The notes below the pieces were generated by a model that was given only the letters and a program-made list of their open reading frames with translations, was not told where the DNA came from and did no database searches. 64,000 bases of DNA, taken from positions 46,720 through 110,719 of the forward strand of contig CALFWM010000044.1 of NCBI GenBank assembly GCA_937928635.1, read 5' to 3'. Numbering within the stretch: the first letter of the stretch is position 1; each line of letters starts with the position of its first letter. Shown here piece after piece: positions 55,761-63,857 of this stretch. The DNA comes from an uncultured Sulfitobacter sp. (lineage in GTDB: Bacteria > Pseudomonadota > Alphaproteobacteria > Rhodobacterales > Rhodobacteraceae). The position numbers were made by a program, and so were the translations under genes.

Positions 55761-55923
55761 CAGTGTCTATTGCTGTGTTTGCTTTCGTATTCGAACACTA
55801 AGCCCATGCGGTCGTTTGCTGTTGGGGGCTTTGGCCCACTGATCTTTGATCAAAAGGCCGTTGACATTAGACACTCAATGCCACGAGCATAGCGGCAAAA
55901 AGCTGTTTGTCTCAGGGTGTTCA

Positions 55924-57270
55924 ATGGAATTGATTTTAGGTGCGATAAACGGAAATTACTTAAGGAATATCACTGAAAATGCGACTCAAGATACCGAAGA
56001 GGTCCTTGCTGCCGTGGCTTACGCAACAGACAACTCGCTTCTGTTCGATTGGTGCATTACTCACGACATTCCATTGAAATTCTACGGACGCCTTGATGCT
56101 CAAGTAGCTGTCAACACTAACGTCTTATTGAAGTTCTTGAACCGGAAATCGGCAAAGTTCACCTGCAAGCTGGTGGAGAAGCATCATGCAAAAGTAATCT
56201 GGTGGCGTGGATACGGGCTTTATGTTGGTTCGGCCAACCTGACAGACAGTGCGTGGAACCGAAACGTCGAAGCGGGATGCTTCTTTCGGGAAACTGATAT
56301 TGACGACAAGCTGGCGAATGACATCCTTAGTATGTTCAAAATACTCGATGACAATTCGACGCCTCTTACCCAAGAGCTGTATGACCTGATGAAGAAACGC
56401 CAGAGCGAACTGGCAAAAAACCAACCAGACGATAAAGACTTTTTGGCCAATTCTAGTATCAAGAAATGGTCGGGACTTTCCACCACGTCACCCAAAAAAG
56501 CTAGCGATGCAAACCGGGACCGGTTCCTTGAGGAATGGTACGGCACTTTGCAAATCCTACGAAATATCAGCAGCGATGTAAGCCAAGCGGAAAACAAACC
56601 TGTTTGGGTTGCTGACAATGCTCCATCAGGGGCACAGGCCGACCAATTCCTACATGCCTTCTATTACCAGAGGACTTTCGAGGGCCGTAAAGCTAAGTAT
56701 GTGGATTTCTACGAGCAAAATAAATCGAACCCAGACAAAGCTCAGAATGATGCACTTAAGTGGTGGGCGAGTCTGAAAACTGCCCCGCAGGGGGAAGACG
56801 TAATGCTGAATACAACATCCCCATTTCTGCGTGATGCTCTGAGCCAGCACCGGTTGAAAAAAATGGGGAAAGATGAGTTTGAAGAAGTTTGCTTAGCTGT
56901 CCACTCAATAAAGGATTATGCCCGCCGTGTCAGAAACGCCTCCGTTGGGCTTCCCTCGACAGGCAGCGCATACAACATCCCCGAAAAAGTAGAGGCGCTT
57001 TCCAACACAATCTGGAACTTTAGGACTGAAAGCGGTCTAAACGTCAAAGAGGTACTATCGTTCATTTTTTATGGCGGGGACATGAGCAAACTACCTGACC
57101 GTCTATGGCTCGCGATCGATGATCCAAAATACAAAATTGAAGGTCTTGGGATTAGCGCCTTAGGTGAGATGGTCGGGTGGGCTCTGCCAGATCATTACCC
57201 ACCCAGAAACGGTCGAACCTCGAAAGCTTTGAAAGCACTAGGGCATGATGTGACCATCCACGTCGAGTAA
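55924..57270 (+). CDS. PLD-superfamily phosphodiesterase/nuclease-like protein
   Basis: From the ATG at 55924, 448 residues (a TTG at 55846 is less likely; a TTGACA box at 55861-55866 may be part of a promoter). The N-terminal domain has a single HKD-like motif: HHAKVIWW (H88, K90) with VGSANLTDSAWNRN (G102-N105), the standard PLD catalytic layout without a clear Asp. The long C-terminal half (about 190-448) shows no known family. Single-HKD PLDs act as dimers and include nucleases used in restriction and phage defence. A cargo defence gene is the likely reading. Confidence 0.75.
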   Translation: MELILGAINGNYLRNITENATQDTEEVLAAVAYATDNSLLFDWCITHDIPLKFYGRLDAQVAVNTNVLLKFLNRKSAKFTCKLVEKHHAKVIWWRGYGLYVGSANLTDSAWNRNVEAGCFFRETDIDDKLANDILSMFKILDDNSTPLTQELYDLMKKRQSELAKNQPDDKDFLANSSIKKWSGLSTTSPKKASDANRDRFLEEWYGTLQILRNISSDVSQAENKPVWVADNAPSGAQADQFLHAFYYQRTFEGRKAKYVDFYEQNKSNPDKAQNDALKWWASLKTAPQGEDVMLNTTSPFLRDALSQHRLKKMGKDEFEEVCLAVHSIKDYARRVRNASVGLPSTGSAYNIPEKVEALSNTIWNFRTESGLNVKEVLSFIFYGGDMSKLPDRLWLAIDDPKYKIEGLGISALGEMVGWALPDHYPPRNGRTSKALKALGHDVTIHVE

Positions 57271-57458
57271 CCAATGCTTGAAGAATACGGTGCTCAATCC
57301 TGTGCTTTCAACATTGGGTCGCTGAATTACCATTTTGTTTTAGCTCCTTAGCTGAAACCCACCATCTGATCCAATGTCAGTTGGGCGGCTCGCTGGCTTA
57401 CGTTAATCGGCGGTTACGGCATCATTTGTCCTGGTAGACCTAAGACCCGAGGACATGG

Positions 57459-57830
57459 ATGATTGAGCCTGCGACTAGACCCGTCCCACCTTTGCCAGCG
57501 CATTCATATCAGAAAACGCAGGACGCGGCGAATGCACTGATTGCTGAGGCGTTGGAAGATTGGCCGCCAATGTCCGATCTGACTATGAGGTCTAACACGG
57601 TTCGGCTCCTTGCCTCTATGTGGTACATTCAGGGCGATATGGCTTTTCCACGCGGATGGTTGAAACCAGCCATGCAGGCGTTCATTTCGGCGGGCGTCGA
57701 TTGCCCAAACGCACGCTGCTGGCGCTCCTACCGATCGGACTTGAAAGGCAATCCTTGTCAATTCCTTACGACACCTGGTGCACCAGTCGAAATACTTCGG
57801 CAAATGGATTTGGACCTAATGGGGCTTTAG
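57459..57830 (+). CDS. Hypothetical island protein
   Basis: 123 residues, cytosolic; helical N-terminal half and a Cys/Trp-containing region (CPNARCWRSYRSDLKGNPCQF). No known family. A GAGGACATGGATG stretch precedes the start. Stands alone between the PLD gene and the next leader. Moderate confidence that it is real. Confidence 0.5.
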   Translation: MIEPATRPVPPLPAHSYQKTQDAANALIAEALEDWPPMSDLTMRSNTVRLLASMWYIQGDMAFPRGWLKPAMQAFISAGVDCPNARCWRSYRSDLKGNPCQFLTTPGAPVEILRQMDLDLMGL

Positions 57831-58145
57831 AGGGCAATGTTACGAAGCCAAAAGGCCCCAATACTGTACTTAAGGCGGTGCTTGGTTGCTCTTTTGATTG
57901 GTAAGAGGCTGTTTTCATTGCCTTACCTGACCCCACTGCGCCTTATTCATACTTAGATGGGCACCACCAGCATTTGTAGCTAGACGGCCAAACGCTGGCA
58001 TCATTGTGTCATCGATCTCGGCAATCTGAAAACGTGCTGAGGTTCGTTTACCTCCTTTTTCTGGACTCAGCTCGTAACAGGACCAGCGTGGAGCGGCGAA
58101 AGCTGGCTGGTCCTGTTGCCCCCGACATTTTTAACCGAGGATGCT
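57831..58145 (+). promoter_or_regulatory. Leader region with 12-bp hairpin before the small-protein operon
   Basis: 315 nt with no gene. Near its end a perfect 12-bp stem (58076-58087 AACAGGACCAGC / 58106-58117 GCTGGTCCTGTT, 18-nt loop) is followed after 10 nt by CATTTTTAAC, an RBS and the ATG at 58146. The same hairpin-CATTTTTAAC-RBS-ATG layout precedes the gene at 51639, hinting at a shared attenuation-like control. Confidence 0.5.
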
Positions 58146-58805
58146 ATGGACAAAAATCAAATAGACAAACGGCTTGTTGAACTGCGGGCTGAAAAACAGC
58201 GCCTCACAGGTGAACTTGAAACCGCCCATATAGAAGCGCGTGAAGCCCTGATCGCTGGCAATAAGCCAACCACTGTTGCCGCCGCACTGGCTGAACGCAT
58301 CGCCATAGTGGATGATGCAATTGCTGAGCTGGCCGACCGATCAAGCACTGCTGCTGAGAACGCAGAGCGGAACAATCGAAAGCGTCGTGCTGAGGCTGCA
58401 CTGGATGCCACTTCTAAGCGGACAAAGCTCGCAGCATCGGTTGATGAGGCGCTTGCGACATTGGCTTCCCATTGGGCCACATACGCCGAAACCCTCCGCA
58501 AAGATGTAGGGCAAGTCTCTGGTGCAGGCGGTGATCTGACAGGGATTGACCGAGCGCTGACAAACAATCGTGCCGCCGAACCGTTGGTCAAAGCGCTGAT
58601 CCAAGCTAGCGGCGTTAGCTTCGCTCGGTCTCTTGGCATTGATACCCCGATCCGTGAACGCCATGCGTCAACCCTGGCGGATGCTGAGAGCCGAGTCGCT
58701 GAAAGCCTGAGGGTCGAATTGCTCCGCATCAAAGCATCATCCCCCCAGCCCAATATGTCCCGCCAAGCCAAGCTTGAACTGGACCAGATGGAGACAACCC
58801 AATGA
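58146..58805 (+). CDS. Coiled-coil hypothetical protein
   Basis: From the ATG at 58146 (RBS GAGG), 219 residues. Largely helical: a coiled coil in the first 60 residues (RLVELRAEKQRLTGELETA) and Ala-rich helices up to about 130. Unknown function; in a phage satellite it might be a scaffold, capsid-size or head-tail connector-like factor. Overlaps the next gene by 4 nt (ATGA). Confidence 0.65.
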   Translation: MDKNQIDKRLVELRAEKQRLTGELETAHIEAREALIAGNKPTTVAAALAERIAIVDDAIAELADRSSTAAENAERNNRKRRAEAALDATSKRTKLAASVDEALATLASHWATYAETLRKDVGQVSGAGGDLTGIDRALTNNRAAEPLVKALIQASGVSFARSLGIDTPIRERHASTLADAESRVAESLRVELLRIKASSPQPNMSRQAKLELDQMETTQ

Positions 58806-59245
58806 GTGCTGAAGGACAGAAACATGCCGCTGAACTGGCCAAATTAGAACAGCGGCGGAAGGACCTTGAAGACGCATTGCAGCGCTTGGCCCGGGATGAG
58901 GCGGAAGCCCAAGAGGTCGCTGAATTGGCCCAAGAGGTCGAGCAACTTGAACAACTAGTCGAGACCGCACGAACGGCCGCAAATATGGAGAAGACGATGA
59001 ACCACAACAAAATAAAGAAGGCGGCTCGGACCAATCGGGAAGCAGCCGAAACGGCTCTCGAAGATATGGCCAAGTCTATGCAGGCAGAGGGCGAAACCTT
59101 CGAAAAAGCCTATGGCCGCGCGATGGATACCGCGATGGGCATTCAACTTATGAAGACGCGAGACGATGCCCAAGAACTTGAGCGCAACGGCATTACCTCA
59201 ATGGACGTGGCCGAGGCCCACAAATTGCTAAAGGCAGGAAGCTGA
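58802..59245 (+). CDS. Coiled-coil hypothetical protein
   Basis: 147 residues, almost entirely alpha-helical with heptad character (KLEQRRKDLEDALQRLA and EVAELAQEVEQLEQLVE). No enzymatic motif. Coupled by ATGA to the gene before it and 1 nt from the one after. Possibly a structural or assembly protein. Confidence 0.65.
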   Translation: MSAEGQKHAAELAKLEQRRKDLEDALQRLARDEAEAQEVAELAQEVEQLEQLVETARTAANMEKTMNHNKIKKAARTNREAAETALEDMAKSMQAEGETFEKAYGRAMDTAMGIQLMKTRDDAQELERNGITSMDVAEAHKLLKAGS

Positions 59246-59246
59246 T

Positions 59247-59450
59247 ATGACACAGAAAACCAAACAGACCCAACTTTTTACAGGCGGTGTATTTGTTGGC
59301 GACATGGACAACCCGGTCGTTAAATCTGACGAGGCGCAGGCCAAGGCCCCGACTGCCGGAAAGATCGACAACATCGTGACAGTGACGCAGGCAGAATACG
59401 ATGCGGTAACTGAGCCTGACCCAAGTACGATCTACTTTGTTGTCGAATAA
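59247..59450 (+). CDS. Small phage-like protein
   Basis: 67 residues. The C-terminal motif VTQAEYDAVTEPDPSTIYFVVE resembles short beta motifs seen in phage tail-fibre-associated proteins (quoted as parts: VTQAEYDA and STIYFVV). Its stop overlaps the next start (TAATG). Likely virion-related or a small binding protein; function unknown. Confidence 0.62.
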   Translation: MTQKTKQTQLFTGGVFVGDMDNPVVKSDEAQAKAPTAGKIDNIVTVTQAEYDAVTEPDPSTIYFVVE

Positions 59451-59626
59451 TGCAGTCGTTCCTGAATGGCATTGGATTTGAAGCCGCCTTCAATCCAAAC
59501 TATCCACCCAAAACTGGTCAAGCTGTACGCACCATGAAAGTCACGCGGCCCCAGTTCGAGGCCATCTTCCCGACAGATGGCCCGTTGCTGCCCAGACCTG
59601 GCACCGTCTATCTGCTGACAGGCTGA
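59450..59626 (+). CDS. Very small phage-like protein, partner of the preceding gene
   Basis: 58 residues from the ATG at 59450 (overlapping TAATG) to TGA at 59624-59626: MQSFLNGIGFEAAFNPNYPP... ending VTRPQFEA...PGTVYLLTG. Its C-terminal part parallels the preceding protein (VTxxEYDA...STIYFVV versus VTRPQFEA...GTVYLLT), suggesting a duplicated motif. A terminator follows 27 nt later. Confidence 0.62.
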   Translation: MQSFLNGIGFEAAFNPNYPPKTGQAVRTMKVTRPQFEAIFPTDGPLLPRPGTVYLLTG

Positions 59627-59652
59627 TCGCTAAAGAACTCCCTAGACTGTAA

Positions 59653-59688
59653 GGCTCGCATCATGAACTGGTGCGGGCCCTTTCGTTT
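59653..59688 (+). terminator. Intrinsic terminator of the small-protein operon
   Basis: A 10-bp stem with G-T pairs (GGCTCGCATC / GGTGCGGGCC, 7-nt loop) followed by CTTTCGTTT, 27 nt after the stop of the 58-residue protein. Confidence 0.6.
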
Positions 59689-59820
59689 CAAAATTCTTAA
59701 GGCAGCGAACGACTGGAGCGGTCCCATCGCAAATAAGGATATGCTGGGGCTTGACGTTTTCCTAGTAAATGGACTGTTCGCGCGAATCGCAAGAACGGAA
59801 AGCCAATCAAGGAGAACGAA

Positions 59821-60369
59821 ATGCCTAACGCAGAACTAAAAATCGAACGCACCGGTCCCGCTCACGACTCGGACGTCCGACTAACTGTCACCATACCCTG
59901 GAGCCAGATGAGCTATCGAGTCATGGAGGACTTACGACAGCAGTGGGGGCGATTAGAGGGTTTTAAGGAGGACGCCGTATTGATCGCAGGCGCTATCCCA
60001 GCAGTGGTCCAACTTGTCGGGCACCAGCGTCCTCAGGTGATGTGGGGGCCGCTGAATGCCTACGCTTGGGAATTGGACGAGCAGCGTATTCGCTTGTCCA
60101 GTCATCGCCGCGGCGACCGGAACGAGGAAGCGTGGTTAGACGCAAAATTTGAAACAGTTTCAGTCCTACTGAGGGAGCTGCGTTTTGCGGAAATGACGGC
60201 CTCTGGCGCGTTCAAACGCTCCGAACTTCTGAAAGAGGAAAGGCTCTTGGGTGGTGTGGAACATGCGGAACGGCAAGGCCCGGCTGGCGAACCGTCTCTG
60301 GCGAAATATCCTGCATCAGGGGCAGAATTGAACGCCATCAATAATGACAATCAGGGGGCAGCAGAATGA
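59821..60369 (+). CDS. Hypothetical island protein
   Basis: 182 residues, soluble, mixed alpha/beta; Trp-rich middle (IPWSQMSYRV, RPQVMWGPLNAYAWEL) and a charged helical C-terminus. An RBS (AAGGAGAA) is well placed before the ATG. Overlaps the next gene by 4 nt (ATGA). No family recognised. Confidence 0.65.
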   Translation: MPNAELKIERTGPAHDSDVRLTVTIPWSQMSYRVMEDLRQQWGRLEGFKEDAVLIAGAIPAVVQLVGHQRPQVMWGPLNAYAWELDEQRIRLSSHRRGDRNEEAWLDAKFETVSVLLRELRFAEMTASGAFKRSELLKEERLLGGVEHAERQGPAGEPSLAKYPASGAELNAINNDNQGAAE

Positions 60370-60569
60370 CTGATGTAGTAGTTTCTAAGGCTGTAACATT
60401 GGAAAATCGTCGGGACGAACTGGCCTATCAGCTTCATTGTGTCGAAGTTAAGTTGCAAGGAGAGTTGGTGGGCGTTGCGCACCAAATTGCCCAGGGCAAA
60501 TTTGTACCCCCAGAGATTGCTTTGGTCTTGGCTAGGAACCAGTTTCCCGATGTCGACTTCCTCGATTAA
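60366..60569 (+). CDS. Hypothetical small helical protein
   Basis: 67 residues, predicted to form two helices (ENRRDELAYQLHCVEVKLQG). Coupled to the preceding gene by ATGA. Convergent with the methyltransferase gene. Function unknown. Confidence 0.6.
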   Translation: MTDVVVSKAVTLENRRDELAYQLHCVEVKLQGELVGVAHQIAQGKFVPPEIALVLARNQFPDVDFLD

Positions 60570-60618
60570 TTCTCATCAAACTGAGTGGTTGTAGCCACCC
60601 AAAATCACAGTAGCAAAG

Positions 60619-60650
60619 ACGACGCAGCAGATTTTAGTAAGCTGCGTCGT
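60619..60650. terminator. Hairpin between convergent operons
   Basis: A 10-bp perfect stem (ACGACGCAGC / GCTGCGTCGT, 12-nt loop) between the plus-strand operon and the methyltransferase gene. It lacks a clear U-tract, so termination is only probable. Confidence 0.4.
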
Positions 60651-60743
60651 TGCGCACTTGTAGGCCAGGATGCGATCAGAAAAACTGTGCTCATTACGGT
60701 GTTTCCATCACTTCCAATGAAATCTTGACGTAAAATCAATACC

Positions 60744-61841
60744 CTAGAGATCCTGCCCTTCCGATTGAATATCAGCGGTATTCATTTTGGCCATAGCATC
60801 TGTCTGGGCTTGGACATGTTCAACCAAAATCTCACCAATGAATTCACCCAGCATGACGGGAACTGCGTTACCAATCATACGCCCAAGTGTGTTGAAGTTG
60901 ATACGGGCGTCTTTTGGTACGAAAGCATAGGTCTTTGGAAAGCTTTGTAGCATTGCAGCTTCCCGTAAACTGATTGCCCGATCTTGCTCAGGATGCCCGA
61001 ACCTGCCATTGCCAAACCCATAGCACTGCGTCGTCATTGTTGGAGCAGCTTGATCCCACTCCATACGACCATACACTGATGGATATGTAGAGCCTGAGGC
61101 TCTTGAATGACAAGCCGCGACAAGATCGGCAGGCCAATCACGCCACGTGCCCCCAGGTTTTGAGCTTTGGATACGCTTCAGATTTAAATCGCTAAGGGAA
61201 GCTGACGCATGAAGTGGATCGTTTGGGTCTGCGGTCCCAGCAGCAATTGGAGCCAGATCAGAAATTGTGTCTCTTACAGTAACGCGGGGTTTCGCTGCTT
61301 CAGGTATCGTTATTGGTCCCAACAGAGATGCGATCAGAACCAACCGCTGCCTGCGTTGTGGAAGACCAATATGTCTGCCGTCCACCACCGCAAAATCTAC
61401 ATAATATCCGGCATCGACTAAATCAGCGACGAATTCCTTGAAGATCGGCTGTGTACGGAGCGGCGGCACATTTTCCATAGTCACAAGCTTTGGGCGCACG
61501 CTCAGCACCAAGCTCGAGAACGACGATAAAAGTTCCCAATCGTCATGTGGGCCTTTTCGCCTCGCGGATTGCGAATATGAAGAGAACGGCTGGCAAGGTG
61601 CGCAACCCGCCATCAACGTTACATCGGTATCCTCGAAAGCTTTAAGTATATCCGAAGGCAAAATGTCAGAGACATCAGCTTCCATAAATTTGGCTGCATT
61701 GTTCGCCTCCATCGGAAACCTACAGGCCGGATCAAGATCAATCCCAAGACGGACGTCTACTCCCGCACGCGTCAAACCATGAGTTAACCCGCCCACGCCG
61801 CAGAAGAGGTCGACAGCAGCGATTTGTAAATTATTGCTCAT
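60744..61841 (-). CDS. C5-cytosine DNA methyltransferase (Dcm family)
   Basis: From the ATG at 61841, 365 residues. All main motifs are present: I (DLFCGVGG, 11-18), IV (APCQPFSSY, catalytic C83), VI (TMENVPP, 123-125), VIII (GLPQRRQRLVLI), IX/X (MLQSFP..., GRMIGNAVPV). A variable target-recognition region lies at about 190-290. It methylates cytosine at an unknown sequence. Its ATG overlaps the stop of the HEPN gene (ATGA), so it is the third gene of the DUF262-HEPN-methyltransferase operon, suggesting self-protection or activity control of a restriction-like system. Confidence 0.93.
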   Translation of the reverse strand: MSNNLQIAAVDLFCGVGGLTHGLTRAGVDVRLGIDLDPACRFPMEANNAAKFMEADVSDILPSDILKAFEDTDVTLMAGCAPCQPFSSYSQSARRKGPHDDWELLSSFSSLVLSVRPKLVTMENVPPLRTQPIFKEFVADLVDAGYYVDFAVVDGRHIGLPQRRQRLVLIASLLGPITIPEAAKPRVTVRDTISDLAPIAAGTADPNDPLHASASLSDLNLKRIQSSKPGGTWRDWPADLVAACHSRASGSTYPSVYGRMEWDQAAPTMTTQCYGFGNGRFGHPEQDRAISLREAAMLQSFPKTYAFVPKDARINFNTLGRMIGNAVPVMLGEFIGEILVEHVQAQTDAMAKMNTADIQSEGQDL

Positions 61842-62548
61842 GTCGCAGCTTCCTCTACCGCCAGAAAACTCTTGTTCACCAAAAAGCTCTGATAGCATTC
61901 TGAGACAGCTCGCAAATACGGCAGAACGCGCTGACTTAAAGCAGCTAACTCGTTCAGCGTAATGTCGTTTGCCCCGCTCTCAAAAGTGATCTCACCGTGC
62001 GCAATCGCGTTTCGGCGACGAGAAAGATAAGTTAGAGCGGTCGTTTCGTCTCTATAAACACGCGCATAGGCCGCTTGGCTAATTTCAGGAGCAATATTAA
62101 GCGTGCATCCTAAACGAACCGCCACCTTTTTGATTGATTTGTCATTCCAACTACCCGCTTCGCCCTTCACAACGAAAGCTGTCGGGCTGTTTCCGGATGC
62201 AAGAGTCCCACCGACCTCGGTGAGCCGCTTGAATGCGCCATCTCCCAAACGGTCTTCACCTGACCATATTTCAGCCCTGACCCATTCTTTGAGTATGGCT
62301 TCCGTCCAGCGTCGTGGGCGTTCCGCCACAACAGTTCGACCAACGGTCTCTAGCGTTTGTGTCGTAATTGCTTCAACAATATTATATAGGTGAATTAGCA
62401 GCCCAGATTTGATTGTGTTCACGTGACGCACTTCAACTTGGCCGTCGCCTTCGACATCATCCACGCGGTCTTGTAGCATTCGAGCGATCGTAAGGTGCCG
62501 CTCGAATTCCTCTTCTCGTTCGTCAAGATAAGCTAGTACGTCGTTCAT
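61838..62548 (-). CDS. MAE_28990/MAE_18760-like HEPN nuclease
   Basis: From the ATG at 62548, 236 residues. Helical, with the HEPN RNase signature RRRNAIAHGE (R179-N-A-I-A-H184, the R-x4-H motif). Similar HEPN proteins (MAE_28990/MAE_18760 group) are known from comparative genomics to sit beside DUF262 proteins and restriction-modification genes. Its start overlaps the DUF262 stop and its stop overlaps the methyltransferase start (both ATGA). Likely the RNA-cutting effector or a restriction subunit of the cassette. Confidence 0.82.
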   Translation of the reverse strand: MNDVLAYLDEREEEFERHLTIARMLQDRVDDVEGDGQVEVRHVNTIKSGLLIHLYNIVEAITTQTLETVGRTVVAERPRRWTEAILKEWVRAEIWSGEDRLGDGAFKRLTEVGGTLASGNSPTAFVVKGEAGSWNDKSIKKVAVRLGCTLNIAPEISQAAYARVYRDETTALTYLSRRRNAIAHGEITFESGANDITLNELAALSQRVLPYLRAVSECYQSFLVNKSFLAVEEAAT

Positions 62549-63663
62549 TTGTCCGCCAACCAATCTCTGACGAGTGTTATGCGACCCAAGAGTTTGCTTT
62601 TGACGTTGGCCGCATCTGATTTGGTCGCGTCTTTAAACGGATCTGATTCCAAAAGTGGCGTTAGGTCTGGCGTACGTTGAAGGAGTGTCGGATCTACGCG
62701 CAAGGCAAGAGCCGATCCAACAGCGATTGACTCGAACCGAACTCGAGGCACTTGATTTCCAGTTACGGATTTAGTGAAACCATTTGGAGAAGTGGCAGTC
62801 ACGAATTGAAGCATCTGGTAGAATTCTTTTCGCATTGCGTCAGCCGTAGCCGAAACACCAGTCGCGGCGAGCTCTGCTGCAATTTTCTCACCAACATCCT
62901 TAACATATGCGAAATAGAATAGCCTGGGCTCTTCCTTATATGTTGGGATGTCACCACCATTGGGACCGTTCGGGATGAAACTGCCCATGTATGCGAAGAA
63001 CCGCGTGACAAACTCTTCACGTTCTCTCTTGTCTATTAAGGCCTGACTAATTGGGGTCATCGCAACAAATTCAGGCGAATTTGCAAGAGATATGATCAGG
63101 TCCATAAGCGGGCCGGGGAGACTCCCACGCCTCACTTCGGCTTCGTTTGCCTGCGTCCCGCTAGTGTTGATGCGCATGAACATCTCGGTGCGTGTGATCG
63201 GGTCCGTCTCGTTCGCAAGAATGATTACACGGAGCGAGCTGTCGGAAAACTTCAACTGTCGCGACATTGGAAGATCGCTATAAATTAGGCCGTTCGCCGC
63301 CGGTAGGGCTTCGAGTCCTTTAAGTGTGATCTTATCAGCCATAAAATCGCGAATAGTTCTGATCCGTTGCGAACCATCAACGATTTCCATCAATCCATCA
63401 TCGTCTTGCCAGAAGAAAACAAAAGGAACTGGCAGCCCCATCAAGACGGATTCAATGAACTTGGACTGCTCTTTAGGCTTCCATATGAGATTGCGTTGAT
63501 AGTCAGGTACATAGTAACGCTCTGCATTGAGCTTATGCACAATGAACTCGACGGAATACTCCACAACCGTGAATTTCACAGTGCGAGAATATTCTCTGAT
63601 CTGCTTCTCCGCCTCGTCGATCTGCGCCGGGTCGGGTAGCTTTCGTTTAGTCTTCCGGACCAT
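62545..63663 (-). CDS. DUF262 (ParB/DGQQR-like) protein
   Basis: From the ATG at 63663, 372 residues. The N-terminal DUF262 domain has YVPDYQRNLIWKP and EIVDGSQRIRTI (DGSQR at 96-100, the ParB/Srx-like NTP-binding/nicking motif). The C-terminal half (about 190-372) is helical and lacks the HNH nuclease (DUF1524) of GmrSD and related proteins. First gene of the operon, so it may act as the sensor or NTPase with the HEPN protein as effector. DUF262 proteins occur in type IV-like restriction and phage defence systems. Confidence 0.88.
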   Translation of the reverse strand: MVRKTKRKLPDPAQIDEAEKQIREYSRTVKFTVVEYSVEFIVHKLNAERYYVPDYQRNLIWKPKEQSKFIESVLMGLPVPFVFFWQDDDGLMEIVDGSQRIRTIRDFMADKITLKGLEALPAANGLIYSDLPMSRQLKFSDSSLRVIILANETDPITRTEMFMRINTSGTQANEAEVRRGSLPGPLMDLIISLANSPEFVAMTPISQALIDKREREEFVTRFFAYMGSFIPNGPNGGDIPTYKEEPRLFYFAYVKDVGEKIAAELAATGVSATADAMRKEFYQMLQFVTATSPNGFTKSVTGNQVPRVRFESIAVGSALALRVDPTLLQRTPDLTPLLESDPFKDATKSDAANVKSKLLGRITLVRDWLADK

Positions 63664-63857
63664 ATGCAAACCCCATATCTTGCGTCACTTAAGCACATCT
63701 ATCACTAGATCGTCCACCGTTTTCCCACTTCCGCAGTGCGTAAAGGGCCAGGTGGCGATCGACTTAGAGCTAAATACTGTACTTATACTGTTTTTGGAGT
63801 AAACGTCGAGTCATGCTGGCCGTCAGGGCAATCATAAGATCTTGTTTTTACTATGAA

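Larger units (their letters stand above)
49573..63857. mobile_element. 14.3-kb tRNA-Thr integrative island, phage-satellite-like
   Basis: Bounded by 50-bp perfect direct repeats, with the intact tRNA at the right end. Content in order: tyrosine integrase, two HTH regulators, primase-polymerase/helicase, a large inverted repeat, small-terminase-like protein, small unknown proteins, PLD-family protein, then a minus-strand DUF262/HEPN/methyltransferase operon. No capsid, portal, large terminase, tail or conjugation genes. GC content is visibly lower than in the flanking metabolic genes. This composition fits a phage satellite or PICI-like element; a non-mobilised remnant prophage is the alternative. 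Confidence 0.82.

Noticed and set aside
57620..57904. A 94-codon plus-strand frame overlapping the gene at 57459-57830
   Set aside because: No RBS and lower coding quality than the overlapping frame; most of it lies within that gene.
61838..62548. HEPN gene as a simple HEPN/MNT toxin-antitoxin pair
   Set aside because: No minimal nucleotidyltransferase partner is adjacent; the operon partners are DUF262 and a DNA methyltransferase.
49573..63857. The island as an integrative conjugative element or a complete prophage
   Set aside because: No relaxase, type IV secretion, capsid, portal, large terminase or lysis genes were seen anywhere in it.
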